Origin: Corynebacterium frankenforstense | GTDB taxonomy: Bacteria > Actinomycetota > Actinomycetes > Mycobacteriales > Mycobacteriaceae | Assembly (NCBI RefSeq): GCF_030211955.1 | Contig: NZ_JASODI010000004.1 | Span: forward strand, 1 to 64,000 | Length of the DNA stretch: 64,000 bases | Reading direction: 5' to 3' | Part shown: one piece after another, positions 51,778 through 64,000 of the stretch | How the letters are laid out: each line of letters begins with the position of its first letter | How positions within the stretch are numbered: the stretch's first letter is position 1 | Translations under genes and position numbers: made by a program | Notes under the pieces: model-generated | Seen by the model: only the letters and a program-made list of their open reading frames with translations | What the model was told of the DNA's origin: nothing | Databases searched by the model: none

Positions 51778-52806
51778 ATGTCTGTACTGAGCACTCTGCG
51801 CCACGCCGGTCGCAAGACCGTCGCCGGCGTCGCCGCGCTCGCCACGGCGGCCGGTCTCATGGTCGCCGGGGGCGGCGTCGCCCAGGCCCAGGGCAACCGC
51901 GACTGGCTGCGCCCGGACGCCACCGGCACCTGCGAGTGGGACGGCGTGGGCTACTGGGTCCAGCGCTGCGACGTCTGGTCGCCGGCCATGGGCCGCAACA
52001 TCACCGTCCAGATCCAGCCCTCCGGCCGCGGCGGCAACGCCGGCCTCTACATGCTCGACGGCCTGCGTGCCACCGACGTCTCCAACGCCTGGCTGGTGGA
52101 CACCAACGCCGCCGCCACCTACACGGACAGCAACATCACCCTCGTGATGCCGGTCGGCGGCGCGGCCTCCTTCTACGCGGACTGGAACGGCCCGGCCACC
52201 TACGACCTGGAGAACCCGGTCAACTACCAGTGGGAGACCTTCCTGACCTCCGAGCTGCCGGCCTACCTCGAGGGCAACTTCGGCGTGGCCCGCGACAACA
52301 ACTCGGTCCTGGGTCTGTCGATGGGCGGCACCGCCGCGCTGACCACCGCCGCCAAGCACCCGCAGCAGTTCCGTCAGGCCATGTCCTTCTCCGGCTACCT
52401 GACCACCACGATGCCGGGCTGGCAGACCATGATGCGCGCCGCGCTGCTCGACGCCGGCCTGTACAACCTGAACAACATGTACGGCTCCGTGCTCAGCCCC
52501 CGCCGCTTCGAGAACGACCCGTTCCTGAACATGGAGGGCCTGCGCGGCAAGGACGTCTACATCTCCGCCGCTAGCGGCGTCGCCGGCCCGCAGGACGCCG
52601 GCTACCTGCCGGAGCACCAGGCCGCCGGTGCCGCCCTCGAGGGTGCCTCCCGCGTGTCCACCCAGGCGTGGGACGCCAAGGCCCGCGCCCAGGGCATCAA
52701 CTTCACCGCGGACTACCCGGCGACCGGCCTGCACAACTGGACCAACTTCGCCGACCAGATGCACAAGACGAAGGGCCGCGTGCTCGACGTCATGAACGCG
52801 CACTGA
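51778..52806 (+). CDS. cmt2: Mycolyltransferase (antigen 85 family, Cmt2-like)
   Basis: 342 residues. Signal peptide with a hydrophobic core (VAALATAAGLMVAGGGVAQA) and cleavage after AQA near residue 38. Esterase-D-type alpha/beta hydrolase: LYMLDGLRATDVSNAW, nucleophile Ser181 in GLSMGGTAA, FSGYLTTTMPG, and His319 in GLHNWTNF. It moves mycolic acids between trehalose monomycolate, arabinogalactan and perhaps proteins outside the cell. AAGGAG lies 9 bases upstream of the ATG. Counterpart of C. glutamicum cg3186. Confidence 0.93.
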   Translation: MSVLSTLRHAGRKTVAGVAALATAAGLMVAGGGVAQAQGNRDWLRPDATGTCEWDGVGYWVQRCDVWSPAMGRNITVQIQPSGRGGNAGLYMLDGLRATDVSNAWLVDTNAAATYTDSNITLVMPVGGAASFYADWNGPATYDLENPVNYQWETFLTSELPAYLEGNFGVARDNNSVLGLSMGGTAALTTAAKHPQQFRQAMSFSGYLTTTMPGWQTMMRAALLDAGLYNLNNMYGSVLSPRRFENDPFLNMEGLRGKDVYISAASGVAGPQDAGYLPEHQAAGAALEGASRVSTQAWDAKARAQGINFTADYPATGLHNWTNFADQMHKTKGRVLDVMNAH

Positions 52807-52857
52807 TTGACTCTCTGATGTGAGGGCCGACGGAGTCGGTCCCCGCCGGAGCATCAC

Positions 52858-52890
52858 GGCGCCGTCGCCCCTCGGGGCGGCGGCGCCTTT
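52858..52890 (+). terminator. Terminator after cmt2
   Basis: GGCGCCGTCGCCCC and GGGGCGGCGGCGCC form a long stem followed by TTT. Confidence 0.85.
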
Positions 52891-52963
52891 CGTATGCCTG
52901 CCCTTCTTGTCTTTCGTGCGCGGAAGTTCTTAGCGTCTACTCCGCGTGTCACTTTCCAAACTC

Positions 52964-52984
52964 TCAAGTTGTACTTAAACTTGA
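52964..52984. promoter_or_regulatory. Perfect inverted repeat upstream of cop1
   Basis: TCAAGTT and AACTTGA flank a 7-base AT-rich spacer, GTACTTA, about 170 bases before cop1 in the 348-base gap 52807-53154. It is a likely protein-binding site in the cop1 promoter region. Confidence 0.5.
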
Positions 52985-53030
52985 TGGCGACCTAGCGGAC
53001 CGGGCGTTCCCGGATCCGGGCAGGCGACGT

Positions 53031-53053
53031 CCCGGAGGAGGGGAACCTCCGGG
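53031..53053 (+). other. Hairpin in the cop1 leader
   Basis: CCCGGAGG pairs with CCTCCGGG around a 7-base loop, AGGGGAA, in the presumed 5' leader of cop1, about 100 bases before the start codon. Confidence 0.5.
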
Positions 53054-53154
53054 GCCGCACCGCCAACACGGGTCGCGAGTCGACGTGCGCGCACGCCGTG
53101 CACGGGGCAGACCATCCAAGCGGACACCAGCGAAAGACACTTTAAGGACAGCTC

Positions 53155-55074
53155 ATGCGTGACATGCTCCACCGCGCCTCCCGGCGACGTTCCCTCTTCC
53201 TCGCCGCCACCGCCATCCCGGTGAGCCTGGCTACCGCGGCCGCTCTCGCCCCCGCGGCGGGCGCCCAGTCGGCGCTGCCCGGCTCCAGCGGCAGCAGCCT
53301 GACCGACTCCATCGCCCCGAGCGGCGGCGAGCCGGAGCGCTCGCCCGTGCGCACGGAGTACCCGCAGATCGACGGCCTGCCCGAGGGCGTCTCCATCGAC
53401 CACGTCGACTGGCTGACCAACCGCCGCATCGCGATCTACATCAAGTCCGCCGCCATGCCGGACAAGCCGATCCAGGTCCAGATGCTGCTGGCCCGCGACT
53501 GGCACACCGACCCCGAGGCCACCTTCCCGGAGGTCTGGGCCCTGGACGGGCTGCGCGCCCGCGAGGACCACAGCGGCTGGACCATCGACACCAACATCGA
53601 GCAGTTCTACGCGGACAAGAACGTCAACGTCATCCTGCCCGTCGGCGGCGAGTCCTCCTTCTACTCCGACTGGCTGGAGCCGGACAACGGCAAGCACTAC
53701 ATGTGGGAGACCTTCCTCATGGACGAGCTGATCCCGGTGTTGCGCAACGGCTACCGCTCCAACGGCGAGCGCGCCGTGGTCGGCATCTCCATGGGCGGCA
53801 CCGCGGCGGTCAACCTCGCCGAGCGCAACCCGGAGATGTTCAAGTTCGTCGGCTCCTTCTCCGGCTACCTGGACACCACCAGCCCGGGCATGCCCACGGC
53901 CATCCGCGCGGCCCAGACCGACGCCGGCGGCTACAACACCACCGCCATGTGGGGCCCGGACGGCTCCCAGGCCTGGATCGACCACGACCCGAAGCTGGGC
54001 GTCGAGGCCCTGAAGGGCAAGACCGTCTACGTCTCCGCCGGCAGCGGCAAGGAGGACCAGCTCGGCCGCGCCCAGGGCAACCTGGCCGGCATGGGCCTCG
54101 AGGTCATCTCGCGCATGACCAGCGAGACCTTCGTCAACCGCGTCAAGGCCGCCGGCGTGGAGCCGGTCGTGCACTTCCGCCCCTCGGGCGTGCACTCCTG
54201 GGAGTACTGGCAGTTCGAGATGACCCAGGCCTGGCCCTACATCGCCGAGACTCTCGGCGTGCCGAAGGAGGGCCGCGGCGCGGACTGCGCCCCCATCGGC
54301 GCCATCGCCGCGGCCACCAGCAACGGCGTCATCGGCTCCTGCGTCAACAACGAGTACGACACCGGTGGGAACGGCAAGGCCCAGGACTTCCGCGGCGGCA
54401 CCGCCTACTGGTCCCCGGACACCGGCGCCCACGCCCTCTTCGGCGCGATCAACGCCCGCTACGCCGAGCTCGGCGGCGCGAACTCCTGGCTGGGCTTCCC
54501 CAAGACCGGCGAGCTCAAGACCCCGGACGGGGTCGGCCGCTTCGTCCACTTCGAGCACGGCTCGATCTACTGGACCCCGGAGACCGGCGCCCACGCCATC
54601 CCGGGCGACATGTTCCGCCACTGGGGCTCCACCGGCTACGAGAAGGGCGACCTGCGCTACCCGACCGGCGAGCCGCTCGAGCGCGACGGCGGCATCATCC
54701 AGGCCTTCCAGGGCGGCTGGCTCGTGCGCGACAAGGCCGGCGAGAACCACTGGGTGCGCGGCGCGATCGCCGAGAAGTACGGCGAGATGGACGGCCCGGG
54801 CAGCGAGCTGGGCTTCCCCACCAGCGACGAGAAGCTCATCCAGGGCGGCGCCTTCCAGGAGTTCGAGAACGGCAACATCTACTGGTCGCCGAACACCGGC
54901 GCCCACTTCATCCGCTACGGCGGCATCTTCGACGCCTGGGGCAAGCACCGCTGGGAGCAGGGCAAGTACGGCTACCCGACCGAGGACCACCAGAACCTGC
55001 CGGGCGGCGGCGAGTCCGTCACCTTCGAGCACGGCCGGATCTCGCAGTCCAACGGCGTGGTCAAGGAGGACTGA
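53155..55074 (+). CDS. cop1: PS1-type mycolyltransferase with LGFP repeats
   Basis: 639 residues. Signal peptide with Arg-rich start ([17 protein letters not shown]) cleaved after AGA near residue 38. Antigen-85-like domain (~60-375): nucleophile Ser212 in [11 protein letters not shown] and His347 in GVHSWEYW. The C-terminal ~240 residues hold four to five LGFP repeats ([52 protein letters not shown]), which bind the envelope. This is the C. glutamicum PS1/Cop1 (CmtA, cg3182) arrangement. TTAAGGAC precedes the ATG. Followed 3 bases later by a lipoprotein gene. Confidence 0.95.
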   Translation: MRDMLHRASRRRSLFLAATAIPVSLATAAALAPAAGAQSALPGSSGSSLTDSIAPSGGEPERSPVRTEYPQIDGLPEGVSIDHVDWLTNRRIAIYIKSAAMPDKPIQVQMLLARDWHTDPEATFPEVWALDGLRAREDHSGWTIDTNIEQFYADKNVNVILPVGGESSFYSDWLEPDNGKHYMWETFLMDELIPVLRNGYRSNGERAVVGISMGGTAAVNLAERNPEMFKFVGSFSGYLDTTSPGMPTAIRAAQTDAGGYNTTAMWGPDGSQAWIDHDPKLGVEALKGKTVYVSAGSGKEDQLGRAQGNLAGMGLEVISRMTSETFVNRVKAAGVEPVVHFRPSGVHSWEYWQFEMTQAWPYIAETLGVPKEGRGADCAPIGAIAAATSNGVIGSCVNNEYDTGGNGKAQDFRGGTAYWSPDTGAHALFGAINARYAELGGANSWLGFPKTGELKTPDGVGRFVHFEHGSIYWTPETGAHAIPGDMFRHWGSTGYEKGDLRYPTGEPLERDGGIIQAFQGGWLVRDKAGENHWVRGAIAEKYGEMDGPGSELGFPTSDEKLIQGGAFQEFENGNIYWSPNTGAHFIRYGGIFDAWGKHRWEQGKYGYPTEDHQNLPGGGESVTFEHGRISQSNGVVKED

Positions 55075-55077
55075 CCC

Positions 55078-55599
55078 GTGTCCCTTCGATTGACGACGCC
55101 CGCGCGGCGCACGTTTGCGGCACTGTGCGCCGTCGGCTGCCTGACGCTCGCCGCCTGCGGCGGCGAGGCCACCGTCGAGCACTCCGACGCCACCGGTGCC
55201 CCGGAGGCCTCGACCTCCGCGGCCGACAAGCATGACAAGGACAAGGAGAGCACGTCGGAGACGACGTCGCAGAAGGCCGACTCCCACCGCACCGCCGACG
55301 AGTCCGAGGGTGACCTCGGCGCCCGCGAGGTCGACGAGGTGCCCAGCGGGGCACCGGCCGCCGACCCCGCCGAGGCCGACTACCTGAAGGTCCTCGACGA
55401 GAAGGGCATCCGCACCGCCGACGACGCCGACCAGCTCGTCGGGCTGGCGCGCACCGTCTGCGCCGAGGACAACGAGGACGGCGGCCGGGTGACGGCCGAG
55501 GCCGTGGCCGGCCAGCTCGTCGAGCAGCGCAAGACCGCTCTGAGCCAGCAGGACGCCGCTCAGTTACTGGTTGACACCGCGCGTGCGGAATACTGCTGA
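55078..55599 (+). CDS. Lipoprotein with DUF732-like domain
   Basis: 173 residues. Signal peptide with lipobox LTLAACG (Cys about residue 26), a long disordered Ser/Thr/Asp/Lys linker (~30-95), then a ~70-residue helical domain: DYLKVLDEKGIRTADDADQLVGLARTVC, ending LLVDTARAEYC. Two Cys bracket this domain as in DUF732 proteins. GTG start with AAGGAGG about 10 bases upstream. It lies between cop1 and the cutinase gene, the place of C. glutamicum cg3181. Function unknown; envelope location certain from the lipobox. Confidence 0.85.
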   Translation: MSLRLTTPARRTFAALCAVGCLTLAACGGEATVEHSDATGAPEASTSAADKHDKDKESTSETTSQKADSHRTADESEGDLGAREVDEVPSGAPAADPAEADYLKVLDEKGIRTADDADQLVGLARTVCAEDNEDGGRVTAEAVAGQLVEQRKTALSQQDAAQLLVDTARAEYC

Positions 55600-55602
55600 C
55601 CC

Positions 55603-56532
55603 ATGAGAAAGACTCTGACGGTCATCGCCGTCATCGCCGTGGTGCTGCTCATCGGCGCCGGGGTGGTGCGGTGGCAGAACACCCGTGAGACAGAGGGGCC
55701 GGGACCCGGCCCCCAGCCCACGGACACGCTCGGCGGCGGCGAGACGACCCCCGGCCAGCCCGACTGGTGCCCGGAGGTGGAGTTCATCTCCGCGCCCGGC
55801 ACCTGGGAGTCGGCCGCGGACGACGACCCGATCCACCCGCAGGCCAACCCGGAGTCCTTCATGCTCAAGGTCTCCGCGCCCCTGCAGGAGCGCTACCCCG
55901 AGGACCAGGTCAAGGTGTGGACGCTGCCGTACACCGCGCAGTTCCGCAACATCAACGCCGACCACGAGATGAGCTACGACCAGTCCCGTCAGGAGGGCAC
56001 GGCCAAGCTCAAGGGCGAGCTCAAGCTCACCCACGACCAGTGCCCGCAGACCGACTTCGTGCTCGCCGGCTTCTCACAGGGCGCGGTGATCGTCGGCGAC
56101 GTCATCGCCGAGATCGGCACCGGCCAGGGCATCATCCCCGCCGAGCGGGTGCGCGGCGCGGCCGTCGTCGCCGACGGCCGGCGCGTGCCCGGCGTGGGCG
56201 TGGTCCCCGGAACCCAGGTCTCCGGCGTGGGTGCCGAGGTGGCGCTCGCGCCGCTGAGCAAGCTGGTCCAGCCGATCGTGCCGGGGGCGACGATGCGCGG
56301 CGAGCGTGTCGGCGGCTTCGGCGAGCTCAACGACCGCACCATGGACATCTGCGCGCCGGACGACAGCATCTGCGACGCCCCGCGCGACGTCGGCAACGCC
56401 CTCGGGCGCGCCCGCGAGCTCGTGGAGGCCAACGGTGTGCACGCGCTCTACGCCTACAACGAGCACGTGGTGCCCGGCACCACCACCGACCAGTGGCTCA
56501 TCGGTTGGGCGCAGGGCCTCATCGACCAGTGA
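55603..56532 (+). CDS. Cutinase-like esterase (Rv3802c/Cut6 counterpart)
   Basis: 309 residues. N-terminal membrane anchor (TLTVIAVIAVVLLIGAGVVRW) then a cutinase-fold hydrolase: CPEVEFISAPGTWES, nucleophile Ser158 in VLAGFSQGAVIVGDV, Asp and His in the DDSICDAP and YNEHVVPGTT regions. The mycobacterial counterpart is an essential phospholipase/thioesterase of the mycolate locus. It sits directly before fadD32, as in all Mycobacteriales. Weak ribosome site; probably translated after the lipoprotein gene 3 bases upstream. Confidence 0.92.
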   Translation: MRKTLTVIAVIAVVLLIGAGVVRWQNTRETEGPGPGPQPTDTLGGGETTPGQPDWCPEVEFISAPGTWESAADDDPIHPQANPESFMLKVSAPLQERYPEDQVKVWTLPYTAQFRNINADHEMSYDQSRQEGTAKLKGELKLTHDQCPQTDFVLAGFSQGAVIVGDVIAEIGTGQGIIPAERVRGAAVVADGRRVPGVGVVPGTQVSGVGAEVALAPLSKLVQPIVPGATMRGERVGGFGELNDRTMDICAPDDSICDAPRDVGNALGRARELVEANGVHALYAYNEHVVPGTTTDQWLIGWAQGLIDQ

Positions 56533-56611
56533 CCCGGCCCCGCTGAAGCACTGACCCGGGCCCGGCGCGGAACGTGCCGGGTGTCCCGGTTCCCGGACGC
56601 GGTGGTGGGCC

Positions 56612-56642
56612 TCATGCTATTTTCTTCGTCAAAGTAATAAAT
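56612..56642 (+). promoter_or_regulatory. Promoter region of fadD32
   Basis: An AT-rich stretch (CTATTTTCTTC, then AAAGTAATAAAT) stands out in the 187-base gap before fadD32. TAATAA is the best -10 candidate. The gap also has a CCCGGC/GCCGGG hairpin at 56561-56581 that may end the cutinase transcript. Confidence 0.4.
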
Positions 56643-56719
56643 CGGCCGAGGGGCACGATGTGCCCCGTGGACCCCGACAACGACCGAGGGGCTCGGCGAC
56701 GCGCCCAAAAGGAGAAGCG

Positions 56720-58573
56720 ATGGATCTGACCGCGGCCATGGGCCGGTTCTTCAACGAGAAGGGCGAGATCACCCTCGTCCCCCAGCTGACGCTGGCCGGG
56801 CTCGGCGAGCTGCTCTACCAGGCCGACGTCGCGGCCGGGGGAGGGGACCGCGTGGTCCTGCGCGCCTGGGACTTCTCCGAGAGCCTCGAGGGCACCGCCA
56901 CCGAATACACCCGCACCCACGTCAACACCCGCATCAAGGCCGTGGCCGGGCGCCTCCAGCAGGTCGGCCGCCCCGGCGAACGCGTGGCCATCCTGGCCGG
57001 CAACTCCCCGGAGTACATCTTCTCCTTCATGGGCGCCCTCTACGCGGGCCTGATCCCCGTGCCGCTCTACGACCCCAACGAGCCGGGCCACGCCGAGCAC
57101 CTGCGCGCCGTCTTCGACGACTCGAAGCCCTCGGTCGTGCTGACCAACTCGGCCTCCGCGCGCGCCGTGCGCGCCTACTTCGCCGACCGCCCCGGCCCCG
57201 AGCGCCCGCGCATCATCGCCGTCGACGCCCTGCCGGACTCGCTCGCCGAGGCCTGGAAGAACCCCGCTGAGCTCGTCGCCGCGGCGGGCATCGAGCCGCC
57301 GGCCGCCCCGGTCGACCTGCCCGCCTTCCTGCAGTACACCTCCGGCTCGACGCGCACCCCGGCCGGCGTGCAGCTGACCAACCGCTCGATCTTGACCAAC
57401 GTGCTGCAGATCTTCCGCGCCGCCCAGCTGAAGACCCCGCTGCGCCTGGTCGCCTGGATCCCGCTGCACCACGACATGGGCATCATCCTGGCCGCGTTCG
57501 TGACCATCCTCGGTCTGCAGAACGAGATCATGGCCCCGCGCGACTTCATCCAGCGCCCCGCCCGCTGGATCCGCCAGCTCGACCGCACCGAGGGCGAGGA
57601 CGGCGACGTCAACGTCTACACCGTGGTCCCGAACTTCGCCCTGGAGCTGGCCGTGCGCTACGGCATGCCCGCCGAGGGCGAGTCGCTCGATCTGAGCGCG
57701 CTCGACGGCATCATCGTCGGCTCCGAGCCGGTCACCGAGCGCTCCATCGAGTCCTTCATCGAGGCCTTCACCCCCTACGGCCTGGAGCGCAGCGTGCTGC
57801 GTCCCTCCTACGGCCTGGCCGAGGCCTCGCTGCTGGTGACCACCCCGCAGAACCCGGAGCGCCCCGTGATCTCCCGCTTCGACCGCGACGCCCTGGGCGA
57901 GGGCCGCGTCGAGTTCGTCGACCGTGACGCGGAGAACGGTGTGACCTTCATCTCCAACGGCCAGGTCGTCGAGCCGCAGCGCCTGGTCATCGTGGACCCG
58001 GAGACGCGCACCGAGGTCGTCGACGGCACCATCGGCGAGCTGTGGACCCACGGCGAGAACGCCGCCGCCGGTTACCTCGACCGCCCCGAGGACACCGCCG
58101 CGACCTTCAACAACACCCTGGCCGGCCGCATCGACGAGGGCGGCCACGCCGCCGACGCCCCCGACGAGGGCTGGATGGCCACCGGCGACCTCGGCGCCAT
58201 CGTCGACGGCGAGGTCTACATCACCGGCCGCCTGAAGGACCTCATCGTCGTCGCCGGCCGCAACCACTACCCGCAGGACATCGAGTACACCGTCGGCGCG
58301 GCCACCGACCAGGTCAACTCCGACGCCGTGGCGGCCTTCTCGGTGCCCGGCGACGACGTCGAGGAGCTCATCGTGCTCGCCGAGCGCGCCGACGACGCCG
58401 ACCCGGCCGGTGACGCCGCCGCCGTCGACGCCATCCGCGCCGCGGTCAGCCACACCCACGGCGTGGCCCCCACCGAGGTGCGCGTCCAGGACCCGGGCAC
58501 CATCGCCCGCAGCTCCTCGGCCAAGATCGCCCGCCGCGTGGCGGCCAAGCGCTATCTCGCGGAGCGCGGCTGA
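56720..58573 (+). CDS. fadD32: Long-chain fatty-acid AMP ligase FadD32
   Basis: 617 residues. Activates the meromycolate-side fatty acid as acyl-AMP and loads it on the N-terminal ACP of Pks13. Adenylation motifs: FLQYTSGSTRTPAGV (P-loop-like, near residue 205), WIPLHHDMGII, SYGLAEASLLV, GWMATGDLGAIVDGEVYITGRLKDLIVVAGRNHYP-type core and C-terminal SSSAKIARRVAAKRY lysine. FAAL-type insertion present. The ATG at 56720 has AAAGGAGAAG just upstream. Next to pks13, its partner. Confidence 0.96.
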   Translation: MDLTAAMGRFFNEKGEITLVPQLTLAGLGELLYQADVAAGGGDRVVLRAWDFSESLEGTATEYTRTHVNTRIKAVAGRLQQVGRPGERVAILAGNSPEYIFSFMGALYAGLIPVPLYDPNEPGHAEHLRAVFDDSKPSVVLTNSASARAVRAYFADRPGPERPRIIAVDALPDSLAEAWKNPAELVAAAGIEPPAAPVDLPAFLQYTSGSTRTPAGVQLTNRSILTNVLQIFRAAQLKTPLRLVAWIPLHHDMGIILAAFVTILGLQNEIMAPRDFIQRPARWIRQLDRTEGEDGDVNVYTVVPNFALELAVRYGMPAEGESLDLSALDGIIVGSEPVTERSIESFIEAFTPYGLERSVLRPSYGLAEASLLVTTPQNPERPVISRFDRDALGEGRVEFVDRDAENGVTFISNGQVVEPQRLVIVDPETRTEVVDGTIGELWTHGENAAAGYLDRPEDTAATFNNTLAGRIDEGGHAADAPDEGWMATGDLGAIVDGEVYITGRLKDLIVVAGRNHYPQDIEYTVGAATDQVNSDAVAAFSVPGDDVEELIVLAERADDADPAGDAAAVDAIRAAVSHTHGVAPTEVRVQDPGTIARSSSAKIARRVAAKRYLAERG

Positions 58574-58735
58574 GCAGATTCCCCACCGCGACCGCACCGG
58601 CGCCCGGCCCCGTGACCTCCAAAATGTCACGGCCGCCGGGCGCCCGCGCGATAACGGGGGTTAGTACCATCAACATCAGGACGTGGCCCACGGGCCACCC
58701 CGCAACACACGACGGACACGGAGGACACCCGCTCA

Positions 58736-63765
<5,030 letters not shown>

Positions 63766-63769
<4 letters not shown>

Positions 63770-64000
63770 CAGAGTCCGCAGAGTCCACCGCGAAGGCGGG
63801 GGCCGCCGAGGCCCCGGAACCCGACCTGAGCACCACGGCCGGCAAGATCGCCGACCTGGAGGCCCGCCTGGCCCGGGCGCAGGACCCGGGCAGCGAGCGT
63901 TCCCGCAAGAAGCGTGACGACGCCGGGCGCACCACCCCGCGCCAGCGCATCGCCGCGCTCGTCGACGAGGGCTCCTTCACCGAGATCGGTGCCCTGGCCA
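63766..64000 (+). CDS. accD4: Acyl-CoA carboxylase beta subunit AccD4 (5' part)
   Basis: The first 78 codons of a carboxyltransferase that, with AccA3 and AccD5, makes the carboxylated acyl-CoA used by Pks13. After an acidic N-terminus comes TTAGKIADLEARLARAQDPG, then GRTTPRQRIAALVDEGSFTEIG, the typical opening of acyl-CoA carboxylase beta subunits. GTG start overlaps the pks13 stop. The gene runs out of the window, so length and catalytic part are not visible. Confidence 0.92.

Noticed and set aside
54360..55070. LGFP repeats of cop1 as a DNA-level tandem repeat
   Set aside because: The units are similar only as protein; nucleotide similarity is too low for a recent tandem duplication.

Overview
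The window is one end of an rRNA operon followed by about 63 kb of very GC-rich, densely packed chromosome. It comes from a mycolic-acid bacterium of the genus Corynebacterium, in its high-GC branch. The evidence is the arabinogalactan/mycolate cluster at the right end (glf, glfT2, DPPR phosphatase, ubiA, aftB, two mycolyltransferases, cutinase-like esterase, fadD32, pks13, accD4). Gene order matches the M. tuberculosis Rv3799c-Rv3846 and C. glutamicum cg3177-cg3265 neighbourhoods as I remember them. Almost all codons end in G or C. I saw no phage, insertion sequence, CRISPR array or tRNA.

Layout. 1-360: 23S rRNA 3' end, 5S rRNA and a strong terminator. 442-10.9 kb: pseudouridine synthase, a tiny amphipathic peptide gene, a tandem universal stress protein, a YmgE-type membrane protein, TetR, a YidC-like insertase, a sortase gene broken by an in-frame TGA, a DUF2020 lipoprotein diverging from the HrrSA-type two-component system, Lsr2 and a DUF6474 protein. 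11-25.6 kb: MFS/LysR pair, LURP-one-like protein, membrane cupredoxin, sodA, msrA, HAD phosphatase, membrane alpha/beta hydrolase, ldh, pyk2, a glycerophosphodiesterase and a DUF5926 protein. 25.6-41 kb: degenerate J-domain membrane protein, LCP ligase, CPBP protease, amidase, a sulfur-relay operon (TusA, DsrE and a TusA-MetE fusion), pheA, phosphoglycerate mutase-like protein, metallopeptidase, septum-formation protein, serS, acyltransferase, glpK and a HAD phosphatase. 41-64 kb: a second tiny peptide gene, a secreted PGRP-type amidase and the cell-envelope cluster.

How the genes work together. The right-hand cluster is one assembly line. Glf supplies UDP-galactofuranose and GlfT2 builds galactan. 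The PAP2 phosphatase, UbiA and AftB make and use decaprenyl-phospho-arabinose. FadD32, Pks13 and AccD4 condense fatty acids into mycolates. The two mycolyltransferases load mycolates onto trehalose and the wall. glfT2 through aftB are chained by GTGA overlaps. ldh-pyk2 and the glpQ/glpK genes belong to central and glycerol metabolism. HrrSA is a predicted heme-responsive system.

Most unusual points: (1) a dispersed motif, GGCGTCG followed by GA, GC or TC and then AA, found 14 times on both strands; (2) the TusA/DsrE/TusA-MetE operon; (3) two unlisted small peptide genes resembling mycomembrane porin peptides; (4) the sortase nonsense codon; (5) a divergent hrrS/DUF2020 pair whose start codons overlap as CATG, with mirror-image leaderless promoters; (6) GTTAAC direct repeats spaced 11 bp upstream of an 81-residue protein; (7) at least twelve genes that look leaderless. 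All calls come from reading the sequence; no database search was possible.
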